Shown: positions 28,201-38,176, counted from the first letter of the stretch. The stretch: DNA of 64,000 nucleotides from Verrucomicrobiaceae bacterium (GCA_027491155.1 JAIXWR010000042.1:124001-188000); one strand, 5' to 3'. Program-made: numbers and translations. The notes: generated from the letters alone by a model not told the origin.

Positions 28201-31200
28201 GGACGCGACCTGCTGATGGGCGGGCCTGGCAACGACGGCATCGAAGGCGGTGGCGGCGACGATCAGGTCATGGGCGGACCCGCCGGCGACAATCTCGACG
28301 GCGGCACGGGCACCGACACACTTTCATTCCTCCTCGCGGGAATGCCCGTGACCGCCAGCCTGCTCGACGGCGTCGGAGTCCGCGGCGATGCCTTCGGCGA
28401 TACCTACGCCAACTTCGAGATCCTCGTCGGCTCCGGCCTGCCGAAATCCAGCGGCATTCCCGAGATCGGCGTTCCGGCCGAGGAAAGCGGCGACATCCTT
28501 CACGGCGACCACGGTCCTAACACCATCTTCGGGATGGATGGCGCCGATGAAATCCACGGCCACGGCGGCGATGACCTCATCTACGGCAACCACCCCGACA
28601 GCCCGGAGTCCAGGCTCCATCCCAATTTCCCGGGTTTCGAGGCCGACACGGTCTTCGGTGGCGACGGCAACGACACCATCCACGGCCATGGCGACGACGA
28701 TTGGCTGGACGGCGAGCTTGGTGCCGACAACCTGCTAGGAGGCACCGGCAACGATCACATGCATGATCTCGACACGGCCTCGCCCGACCTGCTCGACGGC
28801 GGGGACGGCTTCGACCGCCTTACCGCCGACTATTCCTCCGCGACCGCCGGGATCACCTTCATCGTCGGCCAGGAGAACTCGGGCGCCTCACCCGGCGGCG
28901 ACCAGTTCCACCGCATGGAGAACCTCGGCGATTTCACCACCGGCAGCGGCAACGACATCATCCGCCTCGCCGCCGTTCCCGAATCCGAGCGCCAGAACAA
29001 AACCATCGCCACCGGCTCCGGCAACGACCTCATCGTCGCCGACACCCGCACCAGCTACGTTCCGGGCGGCCGCACCCAGGACGGCCTGCACGGCGGCGAG
29101 GGCGTCGACACGCTTTCGTTCGAGAATGCCGTCGCGGGCGTCACGCTGAATCTCTCGAACAACGCCGTCGGCGGCGCAGCGGCGGAGATGACGGTCTCCG
29201 GCTTCGAGCATGTGACCGGTTCGGAGTTCGGCGACACCCTGACGGGCAGCTCCGCCAACAACCTCCTCACCGGCCTCGGCGGCGATGATTTCCTCAGCGA
29301 TCTCGACCCCGGATCCGTGGACGTGCTCGACGGCGGCCAAGGCCACGACCGTCTCTCCGGCGACTACTCTAACAAGATCGAGGCCGTCCAATTCACCGTC
29401 GGTCAGCAGAATTCGATGACCTTCGCCGGCGGCGAGGCCTATCTCGCCATGGAGACCCTCGGGCAGTTCTTCACCGGCAGCGGCAACGACGCCATCCGCC
29501 TCGCCGCCGCGCCGGAAGCCGTGCGCTTCAACAAGACCATCGACGCCGGGCCTGGCAACGATCTGGTCGTCGCCGACTCCCGCCACATCTACGGCGCGGC
29601 GGGTCGATCGAACGACGCGCTGCACGGCGGCGCGGGAATCGACACGCTGTCCTTCGAGAACTCCATCGAGGGGGTTCAGGTGGACATGGGCGGCCTCCTC
29701 GCCGGGCTCGGCTACCCGCCGCTAAGTGGTGCTGCCGCGGGCCTGACCGTTTCCGGATTCGAAAACCTGGTGGGATCCAACCACGTGGACATTCTGGCGG
29801 GCGACAACAACAACAATGTCTTCACTCCGTTGGGCGGCGTGCGTCCGCCGGATCAGAACATCGACCAGATCCACGGCGGGGGCGGAACCGACACCTTGGT
29901 GGTCGATTACTCCCAGGATGCCGAGGCCGCCGTGATCGGACTGAGAATGACCCCGAACTCCGGCCCTTATGCGTGGATCTCGTTGAATGTGCCGGTGGAA
30001 TATCCTCCCAGACGCCACTACTACACTTCCATCGAACGGTTCGACCTGACCGGCAGCCAGGGCGCGGACTATCTCTACGGTGAACTGATCACCTCGGCGA
30101 GCGACCGCTTCCTCGGCATGGGCGGAAATGACGTGATCTACGGACGGGGGGGCGACGACTACCTCGAGGGCGGCGAGGGCGGCGATTATCTGGATGGGGA
30201 ATTTGGAAACGAGACGATTTACGGCGGCCCCGGCAACGACTGGCTTTTCATGAATGGCCGCGCCTCCGAAGCGGCGGGATATGGCCAGGACTTCGCGGAT
30301 GCAGGGGAGGGCAATGACTGGATCAGCATTCATGCGAGCCCTGGAAGCGGTGGGAATCTTGCAAGGCCGGACAACCGCATGCAGGTCGATGGCGGCCCGG
30401 GTTTCGATGCCCTGACGATCGACCTCGGCTACCTGACCACCTCCTTCAATTGGGATGATGCTACACCGACCGACCACGTCCTACGCAACGGCGGCTACAT
30501 CCGGAACATCGAACGCATCCGCGACCTTTGCACCGGGAGCGCCAGCGACGTGATCGTCCTGCGCGGCCGCCACGACAACCTGATCTCGACCGGGGCCGGC
30601 AACGACATCCTCAATGCCGGCCTCGGCAAGGACATCGTCCGGATGGGGAACTACCTCGAAGACAATCTCCTGATCGTCGATTACTCGGAAGGCGACACGC
30701 CGGATCTGGGAGGGGCCATCCAGGCCTATTCCGGGCCGATTGAACGCAAGCGCCTTTCCGACAACGCGATCATCGACAGCATCACTTTCGGCGAAGCGCC
30801 AGCCCGGATGCATTTCACCGGAACCTCAAAGCGCGACGTGATCTGGGGCTTCAATGAAGGCGGCGACATCCTTCTCGGCGGCGGTGGAAACGATCAACTG
30901 GATGGCTATGGAGGGAACGATTGGATCGACGGCGGACCCGGAGCCGACACCATGAACGACAGCCCCGGCAACGACACTTATATCGTGGATAACGCGGGCG
31001 ACATCGTCACCGCCCAAGGAGGCGAATACTGGTGGACGGGCGGCTCCGACATGGTGCGCTCGTCGGTGGACTTCACACTGCCGTTCGGCGTCGAGAGCCT
31101 CCAACTCACCGGATCCGCCATCTCCGGCACGGGCACTTCCCTGGCCAACATCCTCACCGGCAACACCCGCAACAACATCCTCAACGGCGGCTTGGATATC

Positions 31201-31902
31201 GACATGTTGAATGGCGGCGGCGGTGCGCGCGAAATCGATACCCTGATCGGCGGTGGCGGCGCGGACACGTTCTTCCTCGGTCTGTTGGGCGGGCGTTTTT
31301 ATGATGATGGAAATCCCGCCACTCCCGGTCATGACGGTTATGCGCTGATCACTGATTTCACCCCGTCGCAGAACGACCGGCTGCTCCTCGCCGGCGCGGC
31401 CGCCCAGTATCGGCTCGGGGTGTCGCCGTTCAATCCAGCCGACGACGCGATCTATCACGACTCGAACGGCAATGCCGTGCTCGATCCCGCCAGCGACGAG
31501 TTGATCGCCATCCTTCAGTCGGCGGAAACCCTCACCACCGCGAACACGATCACCAATGCCTCCTATCAGAACACCGTGGATCCCGCCGTGGTCGGACTCA
31601 CCGCCGCGCCGGTGGCCGCCATGACAAGCGGCCCGTCCGGCTCCGTTCTCAGCGCAGGTTTCAGCATTCTGGAAACACCGCCGTCCAACGTGCGCATCGA
31701 GATCATGGCCAGCAACGACCTGGGCCGGGACGATCCCTGGACGGTGATCGCCAGCAAGACCGGTGCCGGCGCGTGGGGCGGTCCGGCCCAGGTCACCGTC
31801 TCGCCTGCCGTGAACGGCCGGGTGAATGTGGTGGTGCGCGATGTCCCCCAGAGCCCGCGCCCGACGAAGCGCTTCATGGCCGTCCGGCTGGTGCCGCTTT
31901 GA
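25204..31902 (+). CDS. Giant secreted RTX-type calcium-binding repeat protein
   Basis: 2232 residues. The N-terminus has a basic stretch and a hydrophobic segment (AASTAVVLSGIALWF), followed by about 800 residues of non-repetitive sequence. From about residue 870 glycine/aspartate nonapeptides of the RTX type recur (GGAGADLLRGGAGDDLLEGG), which in known proteins bind Ca2+ in parallel beta-rolls after export. A module of about 180 residues occurs twice in tandem, encoded at about 28759-29290 and 29299-29820. The last 130 residues are a different domain. RTX proteins are often exported by type I secretion, but no such genes lie here. Role unknown; an adhesin or matrix protein is plausible. Longest gene in the window. 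Confidence 0.9.
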   Translation: MKTSCSPPNEGRPVKTRARWAASTAVVLSGIALWFGPGHEVLRDPLAERSGASAAKPSPPMPEPYPAATPFDAPAAAPATGWAVLIAGAPGASSGGTGGNDPSCAAVGLTDFDDYRYQASVARLIEATSARPPGDAGFRTAGTGGRFTQAEIDAMVVGVGQVFTDLENCLLGEVFNERLPLVGDGFAVAWGSSVDAFRHLTTLRNAIVTGLGGFTGSPDYDPAAVATAVRNQLVGFASPTVSAATPDDGARLQFATQRAYPARNVPIGADLGFPALDLERKSPAQVQTTVNTRLDFAVGVDADGFYFETAGSVFHFNTASTAASLNTTVRLAKLDHQVSDNAASPTQITADFDILLKEPGGDGKLRVAELTGHPDILDATVTGNTRTALKLVSQMPSTALFPRVGTDLTILWDFEDAIVNPDDDNSSFGDQPLLTLNNNRVLLDSFLNQFASGVLGKIRDVTEPVQPVIDVLSTPIPLLSDLGSSDVSLMDIFDLPEETQDAVNSLSRISNLADLAQGLAAGGMSVDLGDWSFAPDDPRVEGPDALTGLATRPPSPGKPAPLQSFLDAADDINGLDFPLLTGGKPVVDMLLGRNASLFTYRSGKIEILEDFDQYFPVLGPIGVTMGGEIGFGAEFGFGYDTQGMFDYFAGGGSDTDLLANGFYAMSLDEQGNPLTGVELSGAFTAGVELNILIASAGVEGRIGASLGIYLDDRIGDEFGYIRADDFASHSVDEWFYAYGRLFAGIRAYLEIGWPPFGIEFEFASPEITLLTFDSRPDNTPVLAVPDPFTNFTHLDLNVGDRAGLRIHGDAVDTAENYLISSQSGVNGPELRIEAFGAENIITTLPTKIIGHAKKSGDSLEIESSVDIDAHFTGGAGADLLRGGAGDDLLEGGEGPDTLRGFGGTNVLRGGADNDTLVGGGGIDELDGGPGLDTAAWSDAPVLMTMDLRTMTFGGAAANATLLSIERYRGSPHPDVMDGSQDDDLLIDGDRGDDLLRGHGGRDLLMGGPGNDGIEGGGGDDQVMGGPAGDNLDGGTGTDTLSFLLAGMPVTASLLDGVGVRGDAFGDTYANFEILVGSGLPKSSGIPEIGVPAEESGDILHGDHGPNTIFGMDGADEIHGHGGDDLIYGNHPDSPESRLHPNFPGFEADTVFGGDGNDTIHGHGDDDWLDGELGADNLLGGTGNDHMHDLDTASPDLLDGGDGFDRLTADYSSATAGITFIVGQENSGASPGGDQFHRMENLGDFTTGSGNDIIRLAAVPESERQNKTIATGSGNDLIVADTRTSYVPGGRTQDGLHGGEGVDTLSFENAVAGVTLNLSNNAVGGAAAEMTVSGFEHVTGSEFGDTLTGSSANNLLTGLGGDDFLSDLDPGSVDVLDGGQGHDRLSGDYSNKIEAVQFTVGQQNSMTFAGGEAYLAMETLGQFFTGSGNDAIRLAAAPEAVRFNKTIDAGPGNDLVVADSRHIYGAAGRSNDALHGGAGIDTLSFENSIEGVQVDMGGLLAGLGYPPLSGAAAGLTVSGFENLVGSNHVDILAGDNNNNVFTPLGGVRPPDQNIDQIHGGGGTDTLVVDYSQDAEAAVIGLRMTPNSGPYAWISLNVPVEYPPRRHYYTSIERFDLTGSQGADYLYGELITSASDRFLGMGGNDVIYGRGGDDYLEGGEGGDYLDGEFGNETIYGGPGNDWLFMNGRASEAAGYGQDFADAGEGNDWISIHASPGSGGNLARPDNRMQVDGGPGFDALTIDLGYLTTSFNWDDATPTDHVLRNGGYIRNIERIRDLCTGSASDVIVLRGRHDNLISTGAGNDILNAGLGKDIVRMGNYLEDNLLIVDYSEGDTPDLGGAIQAYSGPIERKRLSDNAIIDSITFGEAPARMHFTGTSKRDVIWGFNEGGDILLGGGGNDQLDGYGGNDWIDGGPGADTMNDSPGNDTYIVDNAGDIVTAQGGEYWWTGGSDMVRSSVDFTLPFGVESLQLTGSAISGTGTSLANILTGNTRNNILNGGLDIDMLNGGGGAREIDTLIGGGGADTFFLGLLGGRFYDDGNPATPGHDGYALITDFTPSQNDRLLLAGAAAQYRLGVSPFNPADDAIYHDSNGNAVLDPASDELIAILQSAETLTTANTITNASYQNTVDPAVVGLTAAPVAAMTSGPSGSVLSAGFSILETPPSNVRIEIMASNDLGRDDPWTVIASKTGAGAWGGPAQVTVSPAVNGRVNVVVRDVPQSPRPTKRFMAVRLVPL
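28759..29820 (+). repeat. Tandem duplicated module inside the RTX gene
   Basis: Two consecutive stretches of about 540 bases encode similar protein modules. Corresponding landmarks are LDGGDGFDRLTADYS / LDGGQGHDRLSGDYS, FTTGSGNDIIRLAA / FTGSGNDAIRLAA, and GGEGVDTLSFENAV / GGAGIDTLSFENSI. The copies have diverged at many positions, so the duplication is not recent. Borders are approximate. Confidence 0.8.
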
Positions 31903-31941
31903 AAGCCCGCGGCCCGGACCGTGTGGAGCCCGAAGCCGGCC

Positions 31942-32544
31942 TCAGACGTAGTGCAGTTCCTTCGCCTTGGCCGTGATCTCGCTTTCGCGGTCGAGCAGCT
32001 CCTGGATCGGATCCCAGCGGCCGGCGACGAGGGCGTCGCGTGCGGACTCGGCGATGTTCAGCGGGAAGTCCAGGCCGGTCGAGGAACGGACGCGCTTGTT
32101 GACGAGGTCGATGGTGATTTCCACGGCAGGATCGGCTTCCACGGCCTGGCGGAGCTGATCGATTTCGCCAGCAGTGAGGGTCACGCAGGGCATCGCGAGG
32201 GTGGTCGAGTTGCCGAAGAAGATCTCGGCGAAGGACTCGGCGATGACGGCCTTGAAGCCGTATTTGGCGAGCGATTGCGGGGCGTGTTCGCGCGACGAGC
32301 CGCAGCCGAAGTTGACGCCGGCGAGCAGGATGGTGGCCGCCTTGAAGCGCTCGTCGTTGAGCGGGTGCTCGGTCTTTTCGCCGGTGTCGGGATTGAAGCG
32401 CACGTCGTAGAACGCGAACTCGCCGAGACCGTCGAAGGTGACGCACTTCATGAAGCGCGCCGGGATGATGCGGTCGGTGTCGATGTCGGCGCCGGGGATG
32501 AAAACGGCGCGGCCGGAGACGGTGGTGACTTTTTCGAGGGCCAT
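31942..32544 (-). CDS. leuD: 3-isopropylmalate dehydratase, small subunit
   Basis: 200 residues, the usual LeuD length, starting at the ATG at 32544. Hallmarks are GADIDTDRIIPARF, GVNFGCGSSREHAP and SFAEIFFGNS. With LeuC it isomerises 2-isopropylmalate to 3-isopropylmalate in leucine synthesis in the cytoplasm. It follows leuC by 41 bases. The sequence directly before its start is pyrimidine-rich with imperfect CCTGTCT repeats and lacks a Shine-Dalgarno sequence. It ends tail to tail with the RTX gene, 39 bases apart. Confidence 0.97.
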   Translation of the reverse strand: MALEKVTTVSGRAVFIPGADIDTDRIIPARFMKCVTFDGLGEFAFYDVRFNPDTGEKTEHPLNDERFKAATILLAGVNFGCGSSREHAPQSLAKYGFKAVIAESFAEIFFGNSTTLAMPCVTLTAGEIDQLRQAVEADPAVEITIDLVNKRVRSSTGLDFPLNIAESARDALVAGRWDPIQELLDRESEITAKAKELHYV

Positions 32545-32585
32545 GGAAAGAGGAGGAGACAGGGGACAGGAGACAGGCTGGCAGC

Positions 32586-34010
<1,425 letters not shown>

Positions 34011-34041
34011 GGTACGAACGCCGGGTTGGCGGCGGGCGGGC

Positions 34042-34070
34042 AAAGTGGGTCAGCGCCCGCGGATTGTCAA
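34042..34070 (-). promoter_or_regulatory. Possible leuCD promoter
   Basis: A perfect TTGACA reads on the minus strand at 34070-34065. Seventeen bases further lies CACTTT (34047-34042), a poor -10. The position, about 30 bases before the leuC start, is right. The exact -35 gives it some weight; the -10 is weak. Confidence 0.35.
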
Positions 34071-34099
34071 AGCGCGATCAAGTACGCCTTGGGCCGCGT

Positions 34100-34312
34100 T
34101 CAGATGGCGTTGTAAACGACCGCGCCGATGAGCCCGCTGGCGCAGATGCCGCCCAAGGTAAGGATCACCCATTTCCAGCGCGCGAAACGCTGGGCGGAGG
34201 CGGGTTTCTTGCCATCGATCCAATCGTTCCAGCCGCTGCGGTTCTCCTCGCGGTAGCGGTGGTAGTGGCGGGTGGCGGACTTGAAGGGTTGCCGAGAACT
34301 TGGGGTTTTCAT
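34100..34312 (-). CDS. Small membrane protein
   Basis: 70 residues from the ATG at 34312: a basic N-terminal half (RHYHRYREENRSGWNDWIDG) and a C-terminal membrane segment (WVILTLGGICASGLIGAVVY). No relative recognised. It lies 89 bases upstream of leuC on the same strand, and could be on the same or its own transcript. Function unknown. Confidence 0.6.
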   Translation of the reverse strand: MKTPSSRQPFKSATRHYHRYREENRSGWNDWIDGKKPASAQRFARWKWVILTLGGICASGLIGAVVYNAI

Positions 34313-34408
34313 CGGGATTTCCCGCGTTCGTAGCGGGCTTTTATGAAAACGCAATTCGGCAATCCGGTTTTTTCCGCCATAAAATGATTAAGAATGACAA
34401 AATAAAAA

Positions 34409-34432
34409 CCCCTGCCGGATTTCCGGCAGGGG
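34409..34432 (-). terminator. Intrinsic terminator
   Basis: A perfect 10-bp stem (CCCCTGCCGG with CCGGCAGGGG) and an ATTT loop. Read on the minus strand it is followed by TTTTTATTTTG. It lies 30 bases after the stop of the small lipoprotein gene at 34463-34615. Confidence 0.85.
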
Positions 34433-34462
34433 CTGGATTTCTGAAACTTTCGGCGGGGAACT

Positions 34463-34615
34463 TTACTTGGCGTAGTTCACCTCGGGAGCAGCCGGGACTT
34501 CCTGGAAGTGTGGAAGCGGGCGGAGCGGCTTGGCTTCGGGCTCGCCGGTGCAGCAGCAGGAAGCGGCGAGGAGAGCGAAGGCGGAAACGGCGAGGGCGGA
34601 GATGACTCGGAGCAT
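34463..34615 (-). CDS. Tiny lipoprotein, 50 residues
   Basis: Starts at the ATG at 34615 (MLRVISALAVSAFALLAASC). The hydrophobic stretch ends in the lipobox LAASC with Cys20 followed by two more cysteines. The mature part is about 30 residues, proline-rich, ending NYAK. It resembles the 39-residue product at 34750-34869: both have LAASCC and end with AK. Each gene has its own terminator, so the short length is real and not a truncation. Entericidin-like small lipoproteins come to mind by size only. Function unknown. Confidence 0.7.
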   Translation of the reverse strand: MLRVISALAVSAFALLAASCCCTGEPEAKPLRPLPHFQEVPAAPEVNYAK

Positions 34616-34675
34616 GGCGGGAGTGAAAAGGGGTTTTTCGGATTTCGCGAGAAAAATGATTCCGGCGGAAAATTA

Positions 34676-34704
34676 CAGGGTGGACCGGAGTCCGGTCCAC
34701 CCTG
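34676..34704 (-). terminator. Intrinsic terminator
   Basis: A perfect 13-bp stem (arms 34676-34688 and 34692-34704) with a three-base loop; on the minus strand TAATTTTCC follows. It is placed 45 bases after the stop of the lipoprotein gene at 34750-34869. Confidence 0.8.
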
Positions 34705-34749
34705 ATTCAAGGCATGTCAGAATCCGGAAGGTTTTCCCGGACCCGGAAA

Positions 34750-34869
34750 TTACTTGGCCGGGGCGACGTAGGTCGGGGCGGCGGGGGCGGGAGCCGGGGA
34801 GCTGGAGCAGCAGGAAGCGGCAAGGAAGGTTCCGGCGGCGGCGAGGGCGGCGAGTTTGATGAGTTTCAT
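34750..34869 (-). CDS. Tiny lipoprotein, 39 residues
   Basis: Starts at the ATG at 34869 (MKLIKLAALAAAGTFLAASC), with the lipobox LAASC and Cys20. The mature peptide is only 20 residues, made mainly of Ser, Pro and Ala, ending VAPAK. The leader before the start is C/A-rich (CAATCCAACCGAAACGACC). It is a probable paralogue of the lipoprotein at 34463-34615, and has its own strong terminator. Function unknown. Confidence 0.65.
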   Translation of the reverse strand: MKLIKLAALAAAGTFLAASCCSSSPAPAPAAPTYVAPAK

Positions 34870-34983
34870 GGTGGTCGTTTCGGTTGGATTGAACGGAACT
34901 AGGTCCGGCGGGGCCGCACTCTAACGGTTTGCCTTTCCCGCGCAAGGTCAAAAGCGGCGGGGCGGGACCCGTGGACGGGGTGC

Positions 34984-36822
34984 TTATTCCTGCCAGAACC
35001 GGCGGGTCCAGCCCGCGAAATCGTAGGTCAGCCGGTCCTTCCCATGGCGCACGTGAAGGAGCGGATCGCCGGCCTGCTGGCGGACCCACGGGTTCCCCTG
35101 CAGCGGCCAGGAGGCGTAGTCGACTGCCCGGCCGTCGATCTTCGCGTGGCCTTCATAGGCCTTGCCATGGGGGAGCCAGGCGAGCTCGAGCCGTGCCCCG
35201 CGGAGGTTGGTGTAGCGGAAGTCCGGCGGAGACTGGTCGATGGCGGACGCGTCGATCTTCGTGCGGTCGAGGACGGCCGCGGCGAAGCGTCCGAGTTCGG
35301 CATCGGTGCCGCCGCCGGCAAAGGGGGCGAGTTCGGAGGTTTCGAGGATCCAGGCGTTGGTCCGGGCCTCGCACCAGAGCATGTCGTTGCCGTTCCAGGG
35401 CTTGCCCCAGGCGGCCGGACGGATCGAGCGGAAGGCCATCAGCATCGTGCCGTTGTGGCAGAAGATCCAGCCGGCCTTCTCGAGGCGGCGGACGATGGAG
35501 CCGCGGGTGGGAAAGGGGACGTAGAGCTTGTAATACGGGTAGTCCGGCGGGACGGCGTAGAGGCCGAGCAGGGTGCCCTCGTGCTGCAAGTAATGGCTGT
35601 AGGGGTTTTCGCCGTAGCCGAGGGCGTTGGCGACGTTCTCCTTCAGATTGTAGGGGCGCCGCGGGTTTTCCATGCAGACGCAGAAAGTGGACGACGGCTT
35701 GTCGGAGACCCACTTGAGGAGGTGGCGGCGGGATTCCTTGTAGAGGGCGTCTGACGGTTTCTTCGGGGTGTCCCACTGGCTGCCGAGGCTGTAGTTCGCC
35801 GAGTGGTAGGTGCTGCGGAAGACGCCCATCGAGGGGACGGAGCCGCGGTGGGTGAAGGGTTTGGCGCGATCGTTGGCGATGCGGGTGATCAGCTCCGGGA
35901 CCCGGTAGCGGCCGCGGTTGGCCATCCAGAAAGAGTGGATCCAGCCGGTGCCGACGGCGGCGATGGAGCGCGGGGCGCCGAAGGAGACCCAGGCTGCGGC
36001 GGCGGTCGAGCCCATCGCTTCCAGGCCGGTGTCGGTGGAGCCCCAGTATTTCGCCCGGGCGGCGGTCCCGGCGTGCAGGCCTTGGTTCCAGTGGCAGGCA
36101 ATGTCGAGCATCATCGCGTCCAGCGTCAGGGTGGCGCGGTTCCGCATGTCTTCCGATTGTGCGAACTCGGCAAGCATCCGCACGGCGGAAAGGTCGACGG
36201 CGAGGTAGATCGGGCAGCCGTATTCGTCGAAATTGCCGCGGGTGATCTTCTCGAAGTAGCCGAAGAGCCGCTCGCCGGTTGCCTTGCGGATCGCGGCGGC
36301 ATCGAGGCCTTCCACGTCCTTCAATTCGGGCCACTCCTCGGCCGCGAGGTACCCGGCGCCGTCCATCATCAGGCGGTAGTTCATCGCGCCGTAGCCGCGC
36401 CATTCCTTGTGGGCGTAAAGCGCGCAGTAGTCGCGGATCTTCGCCGCGGTGGCCGCGGGGATCTTGTCCTTGCAAAGGAAGTAGGTGTTGACGAGGGCGA
36501 CCTTGTCGAAGGGATCGAGCCCGGGCGGCGACAGCGGGTTGCCGGGCGGGCCGGACCTGGCGCGGGTGATGCGGCTGGCGACCGAGGCGTCGAGCTTTTC
36601 GAGGGCCCAGGCGGTATCGACGCCGAGCAGCAGTCGGGCGGCGTAAGCGGGGGCGGAGGCCTTGGGGTAGGTCTCGTCCCGGGCGGAGGGCTTGCAGGTG
36701 GCGACGTAGGCGACCAGCGCGTCGCCGCGTTCGGCCGGGCTGTCGCCGTCGAGCCGTGCGGCCGGGTCCGCCGCGAGGGCGATTCCTTGCAGCAGGGCGA
36801 GGGACCATGCGGCGGGCTTCAT
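34984..36822 (-). CDS. Secreted protein of unknown function, linked to a polysaccharide lyase gene
   Basis: 612 residues with a signal peptide (MKPAAWSLALLQGIALAADP). The sequence is helical and rich in aromatic and charged residues, for example MNYRLMMDGAGYLAAEEWPE and GCPIYLAVDLSAVRMLAEF, which would suit an (alpha/alpha) toroid enzyme such as a lyase or glycoside hydrolase. I cannot place it in a family. It lies 25 bases after the PL9-like lyase gene, so the two very probably form an operon and act on the same substrate. Confidence 0.72.
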   Translation of the reverse strand: MKPAAWSLALLQGIALAADPAARLDGDSPAERGDALVAYVATCKPSARDETYPKASAPAYAARLLLGVDTAWALEKLDASVASRITRARSGPPGNPLSPPGLDPFDKVALVNTYFLCKDKIPAATAAKIRDYCALYAHKEWRGYGAMNYRLMMDGAGYLAAEEWPELKDVEGLDAAAIRKATGERLFGYFEKITRGNFDEYGCPIYLAVDLSAVRMLAEFAQSEDMRNRATLTLDAMMLDIACHWNQGLHAGTAARAKYWGSTDTGLEAMGSTAAAAWVSFGAPRSIAAVGTGWIHSFWMANRGRYRVPELITRIANDRAKPFTHRGSVPSMGVFRSTYHSANYSLGSQWDTPKKPSDALYKESRRHLLKWVSDKPSSTFCVCMENPRRPYNLKENVANALGYGENPYSHYLQHEGTLLGLYAVPPDYPYYKLYVPFPTRGSIVRRLEKAGWIFCHNGTMLMAFRSIRPAAWGKPWNGNDMLWCEARTNAWILETSELAPFAGGGTDAELGRFAAAVLDRTKIDASAIDQSPPDFRYTNLRGARLELAWLPHGKAYEGHAKIDGRAVDYASWPLQGNPWVRQQAGDPLLHVRHGKDRLTYDFAGWTRRFWQE

Positions 36823-36847
36823 GGCGTCGGGAAAGGTCGTCCGGGCT

Positions 36848-38176
36848 TCAGGGGGCGGCTGCCGGCGCGCCGGCTTCGTAGGCGCCCGGTTCCGGGGCGC
36901 GTCCCGAGTAGGGAAGACCGGCCGCGACGCCGCGGTCGATGATTTTTCCGGTCGGTGCCGGCCGCATCAGGGGGATCTCCGGCAGGCTGCCGTCCGGCTT
37001 GCGCGGGGCGGTGAGGGCGGTGGGATCGAGCGACAGGAAATCGCTCTCGCGCAGGTCGCCGCCGAAGAGGTTGCCCGCGATCTCGCAGGCTCCGGCGTCG
37101 AGGTCCGACACCTCGGTCCGACCCTTGAAGCCGAGGTTGTTGCGGATCAGGTGGCCGCTGCCGGGGAGGTCCCGGCGGTTTTCGCGGTCGCGGCCGAGGA
37201 AGTTGAAATTGGCGCGCCGGTTCGCCAGCGCGCTGTTGTGGATCCAGTCGCCGCCGCCGGGGTGGTGGTTGGCGTAGAAGCCGTTCGACTTGTTCCCCAC
37301 GGCGAGGCAGCGGACGACGGCGTGGCGCGGGATCGTGCGCGGCAGCCGGTCGGCCGGGGTGCTGCCGTAGCCGCCGGCCTTGAAGCCGTTGCCGTCGGCC
37401 AGGTTTTCGAACTTTGGCGAGTAGCCGTTTTGGAATGCCCAGCACTCTTCGAAGCGCACGCTTTCGCCGGCGGAGATGCAGTCGAAGCCGTCGTCGGCAT
37501 TGAACCAGGCGCGGCAGCCGCGGAAGACGTTGCCGGTGTCACCTTGCCGCGGGTGGGCGCCGAAGCCGTCCACGTTGCCGCCGCGGCGGTTGCCGGAGAC
37601 CGGGTCGTGGTTGTTCCAGGCGTCGCAGTTCAGGACGAGGTTGTCCTTGCCGCGCGAGAGGTAGAAGCCGATGGCCATGCCGTCGTGCATGGCCAGCCGC
37701 TCGTAGCGGTTGTGGCTGCCGGTGTTGGAAAAGCAGATCGACTGGGTGTGGCCGGTGGCGGTGACCTGGACGCCGGTGACCGCGATGCCTTCGAGGTGGA
37801 GGTGGGAGCCGGCGACTTCGAACGCGTGGACGCGCATGCCGGCGGGTTTGACCGCGGAGAAATCGAAGACCGGCTTTTCGCCGTCGGCCGCCCGGTAGCG
37901 GATCGGCTTGCCGGGGCGGCCGCTCTTGTCGAGCAGGATGACCCTGGCCCAGATGCGGTCGCGGCGGGCGATCATGGATTCCTGCATCCGGTAAAGGCCG
38001 CCGCGCAGGTGGACGGTGTCGCCGGGCGAGGCGGCGGCCTGGGCGCGGGCGATGGTGGCGAAGGGCTTTTCCCGGCTGCCGGGCGAGCGGTCGTCGCCCG
38101 CGGGGGACACGAACCAATCGGCGGCGGCGGCGGGGATCGCCGCGAGGAGCACGGCCAGAAGAAGACGGATGGGCAT
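36848..38176 (-). CDS. Secreted right-handed beta-helix lyase, PL9-like
   Basis: 442 residues from the ATG at 38176 with a signal peptide (PIRLLLAVLLAAIPAAAA). The mature N-terminus WFVSPAGDDRSPGSREKPFA is typical of secreted parallel beta-helix proteins, and ADDGFDCISAGESVRFEECW resembles pectate lyases of family PL9, where Asp residues at this place bind Ca2+. If so, it cleaves polygalacturonate by beta-elimination outside the cytoplasm. It is the first gene of a pair. The family call is from motif memory only. Confidence 0.8.
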   Translation of the reverse strand: MPIRLLLAVLLAAIPAAAADWFVSPAGDDRSPGSREKPFATIARAQAAASPGDTVHLRGGLYRMQESMIARRDRIWARVILLDKSGRPGKPIRYRAADGEKPVFDFSAVKPAGMRVHAFEVAGSHLHLEGIAVTGVQVTATGHTQSICFSNTGSHNRYERLAMHDGMAIGFYLSRGKDNLVLNCDAWNNHDPVSGNRRGGNVDGFGAHPRQGDTGNVFRGCRAWFNADDGFDCISAGESVRFEECWAFQNGYSPKFENLADGNGFKAGGYGSTPADRLPRTIPRHAVVRCLAVGNKSNGFYANHHPGGGDWIHNSALANRRANFNFLGRDRENRRDLPGSGHLIRNNLGFKGRTEVSDLDAGACEIAGNLFGGDLRESDFLSLDPTALTAPRKPDGSLPEIPLMRPAPTGKIIDRGVAAGLPYSGRAPEPGAYEAGAPAAAP

